The notes under the pieces: model-generated
What the model was told of the DNA's origin: nothing
The model's input: only the letters and a program-made list of their open reading frames with translations
The model's database searches: none
Program-made: the position numbers and the translations under genes
In this document: piece by piece, positions 13,981-15,152 of the stretch
How the letters are laid out: every line of letters begins with the position of its first letter
How positions within the stretch are numbered: the first letter of the stretch is position 1
Origin: Bdellovibrionales bacterium
Lineage (GTDB): Bacteria > Bdellovibrionota > Bdellovibrionia > Bdellovibrionales > UBA1609
Assembly (NCBI GenBank): GCA_028279085.1
Contig: JANQSX010000156.1
Coordinates: 1-15,152 of the forward strand
Direction of reading: 5' to 3'
DNA: 15,152 bases

Positions 13981-14217
13981 TCGTTTTTTTATTCTCCAGT
14001 TACAGAAATCCGTCATAAAATCCAAAAGGAAGAATAACCAGTATCCTACAAAAAAACCAGTCCCTACGCAAAAAAAATCAGAAACAATCCATAAATACAA
14101 AAATCACAGATGAAACAAAGGAGCAAATACCACCACACTGAAACCAATAGCTAATTTTGAAGGACTTAAATTTTTATAAGCATGAGTTTCATCACCGGGA
14201 AAAGCTTGCTTTGTCAT
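13972..14217 (-). pseudogene. Membrane-protein-like frame broken by one TGA
   Basis: On the - strand one continuous frame reads from ATG at 14217, at the edge of a GC-rich repeat, to TAG at 13974-13972, with a single TGA at 14106-14104. Before the stop are KNLSPSKLAIGFSVVVF and APLFHL. After it are FLYLWIVSDFFCVGTGFF, then VGYWLFFLLDF and the polar ending NWRIKKRKP. Together they make two or three membrane segments and a basic tail, which looks coding rather than random. TGA is a normal stop in this window (the traE-like and coupling-protein genes end in it), so a decayed gene is more likely than recoding. The upstream end is unclear, since the repeat may have replaced the true start. I do not recognise the family. 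Confidence 0.35.
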
Positions 14218-14309
14218 TCCGGCGTAGGCCGGAATCCAGAAGAAACTACAAACATTCTCTGGATTCCGGATCAAAGCCTGCCCCCGTGCAGGCGGGGGTC
14301 CGGAATGAC
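14213..14309. repeat. GC-rich palindromic REP/MITE-like element
   Basis: The outer arms GTCATTCCG (14213-14221) and CGGAATGAC (14301-14309) are exact inverted copies. Inside lie CCGGAATCCAG (14229-14239) and its inverted copy CTGGATTCCGG (14259-14269), then a CCCCCG/CGGGGG hairpin (14281-14296). It is far richer in G+C than its surroundings. The GTCATTCCGGCGTAGGCCGG form is widespread as an interspersed palindromic repeat in proteobacterial genomes. No transposase is present here. Confidence 0.75.
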
Positions 14310-14322
14310 GAGAACACACGAA

Positions 14323-14351
14323 ATAATAAACAGAACTTTATTGAAGACCAA
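14323..14351 (-). promoter_or_regulatory. Possible promoter of the sucB operon
   Basis: On the - strand TTGGTC (14346-14351) and TATTAT (14323-14328) are 17 bp apart. It would produce a transcript of about 360 bases before sucB that includes the palindromic element and the broken frame. The -35 box is weak and other starts are possible. Confidence 0.25.
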
Positions 14352-14422
14352 TTACAATAATTTTACATTTGTCTATCTCATCTCTTTTTGTTTTCCTGTT
14401 TTTTTTGCTAAATGACTTTTTT

Positions 14423-14477
14423 TATTCTTTTAATTTTTCTTTAGTATTTTTTTAGTACTTCTTTAAGGTTTCTTTAA
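14423..14477. repeat. Five phased 11-bp direct repeats
   Basis: Five adjacent 11-base units read TATTCTTTTAA, TTTTTCTTTAG, TATTTTTTTAG, TACTTCTTTAA and GGTTTCTTTAA. The core is TTCTTTA(A/G). An 11-bp period puts each unit on the same DNA face, as in PhoB/OmpR-type binding arrays. The nearest + strand gene is the LRR lipoprotein, about 185 bp downstream. The surrounding 14352-14661 is AT-rich, and I see no credible gene in it. Confidence 0.5.
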
Positions 14478-14661
14478 GATCAAATTTTCGTACATCTTAC
14501 GTTAGTTATTTTTTTAACACCTCCTTGTTTACCTATACATCTAAGAGGAAGCAACTATTGTATGGATCAGTTAAAAAAGATAAGAAAGAAAACATCTTAT
14601 AAATATATTTGAAAGGGAAACCGTATCTCATAAAGATTTTTTTAAAAAGAAAGGTTTTAAA

Positions 14662-15152
14662 ATGAAAAAAATTATAATTTTACTTCTTTCCTATTTATTT
14701 ATATTAACTGGTTGTGGTGAAGAGGAGATAGACGGGACGGCAAAGGTAACATTAATATGTGATAGGACAAAACAAGTTAAGAATGCTATTTTACATATAG
14801 TAAAAAAAACAGACTGTTTAAAAGTAACAATTGAAGCTTTAAAAGCCATAACGGTTTTAGATTTATCTGATTTAGGTCTAGAAACACTTAAGGCTGACGA
14901 TTTTTCAGGCTTAACTAATTTAAAGCAGCTTGATCTTTCTTTTAATAACTTAGAAAGTTTGTCTCCTCACCAATTTTCAGGCTTGAATTCTTTGGAGTGG
15001 CTTTATCTGGACAATAATGACTTAATAAATTTATCTCCCAACCAGTTTTCAAACTTGACTTCTTTACAGTTACTTTATCTAAATAACAATAAATTAGAAA
15101 GTTTATCTCCTCACCAATTTTTGAGCTTAACCTCTTTATATGGACTTTATCT
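14662..15152 (+). CDS. Leucine-rich-repeat lipoprotein (partial, runs off the window)
   Basis: ATG 14662 has AAGG seven bases upstream. The N-terminus MKKIIILLLSYLFILTGC is a lipoprotein signal with the lipobox LTGC (lipidated C18). Next comes a short region with two cysteines (C33 and C52) around CDRTKQV and DCLKVT, like the N-terminal cap of such proteins. Leucine-rich repeats of 24 residues follow, with the pattern L-x-x-L-x-L-x-x-N-x-L-x-x-L-x-x-x-x-F-x-x-L. About four are visible (the first, from VLDLS, lacks the Asn), and the frame is open at the window end. Such proteins sit on the cell envelope and bind proteins. In predatory or host-associated bacteria they may contact other cells, but the partner is unknown. 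The sequence C-D-R-T-x-Q-V recalls LRR proteins from environmental delta-like bacteria. Confidence 0.9.
   Translation, partial: MKKIIILLLSYLFILTGCGEEEIDGTAKVTLICDRTKQVKNAILHIVKKTDCLKVTIEALKAITVLDLSDLGLETLKADDFSGLTNLKQLDLSFNNLESLSPHQFSGLNSLEWLYLDNNDLINLSPNQFSNLTSLQLLYLNNNKLESLSPHQFLSLTSLYGLY

Noticed and set aside
14104..14106. TGA read as tryptophan (alternative genetic code)
   Set aside because: The traE-like and coupling-protein genes end in TGA with the expected overlaps, and tryptophan is TGG in all conserved proteins here.
14157..14415. Reading frames through the GC-rich palindrome
   Set aside because: They translate repeat DNA (for example WIPAYAGMT-type peptides), a well-known artefact of this repeat class.
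14562..14612. 16-codon frame starting MDQLKKIRKK before the LRR gene
   Set aside because: The nearest purine-rich site is about 12 bases away and the frame is too short and basic to support.

Overview
The window joins the end of an integrated conjugative element (about 1-7012, genes on the + strand) to AT-rich host chromosome (about 7013-15152, mostly - strand genes). The host looks like a Gram-negative bacterium of proteobacterial type. The evidence is F-like transfer genes, a complete 2-oxoglutarate dehydrogenase complex, a lipobox lipoprotein and a GC-rich palindromic repeat of a kind seen in many proteobacterial genomes. The look of the E1o and E3 proteins suggests a Bdellovibrionota/Oligoflexia-like lineage. 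That is an impression from memory, not a search result.

Element, 1-4760: a tightly overlapping operon. It holds the tail of an unknown protein, TraE/VirB8-like, TraK/secretin-like and a short TraB/VirB10-like protein (three parts of an F-type type IV secretion channel). It continues with a small unknown protein, a winged-helix plus PD-(D/E)xK-like protein that I read as a MOBC-class relaxase candidate, and a VirD4/TraD-type coupling ATPase. The relaxase next to the ATPase recalls the mobB/mobC pair of plasmid CloDF13.

Element, 4761-7012: a roughly 430-base stretch without a substantial gene holds a weak terminator, a 21-bp inverted repeat with nic-like arms (oriT candidate), a strongly G/T-biased strand and a second long hairpin. 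A promoter with an operator-like palindrome follows, then a 10-codon leader ORF. Next come a 63-aa protein, a strong terminator, an excisionase-like HTH protein and a tyrosine integrase. The integrase lies about 110 bp from the 3' end of a tRNA-Glu gene, the usual place for integration. The other element end lies to the left, outside the window.

Chromosome, 7013-14309: tRNA-Glu(UUC) and tRNA-Lys(UUU) on the - strand behind their own promoter. Then, also on the - strand and read right to left, come sucB (E2o), an unknown 87-aa protein, lpdA (E3), sucA (E1o, TTG start) and a SAM methyltransferase. Together E1o, E2o and E3 oxidise 2-oxoglutarate to succinyl-CoA in the TCA cycle. The order E2-x-E3-E1 is not the common sucA-sucB-lpd order.

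Right end, 13961-15152: upstream of sucB lie a membrane-protein-like frame broken by one TGA and a GC-rich REP/MITE-like palindrome. Further right are five phased 11-bp direct repeats and the start of a leucine-rich-repeat lipoprotein on the + strand that runs off the window. No CRISPR array, rRNA or transposase gene was seen.
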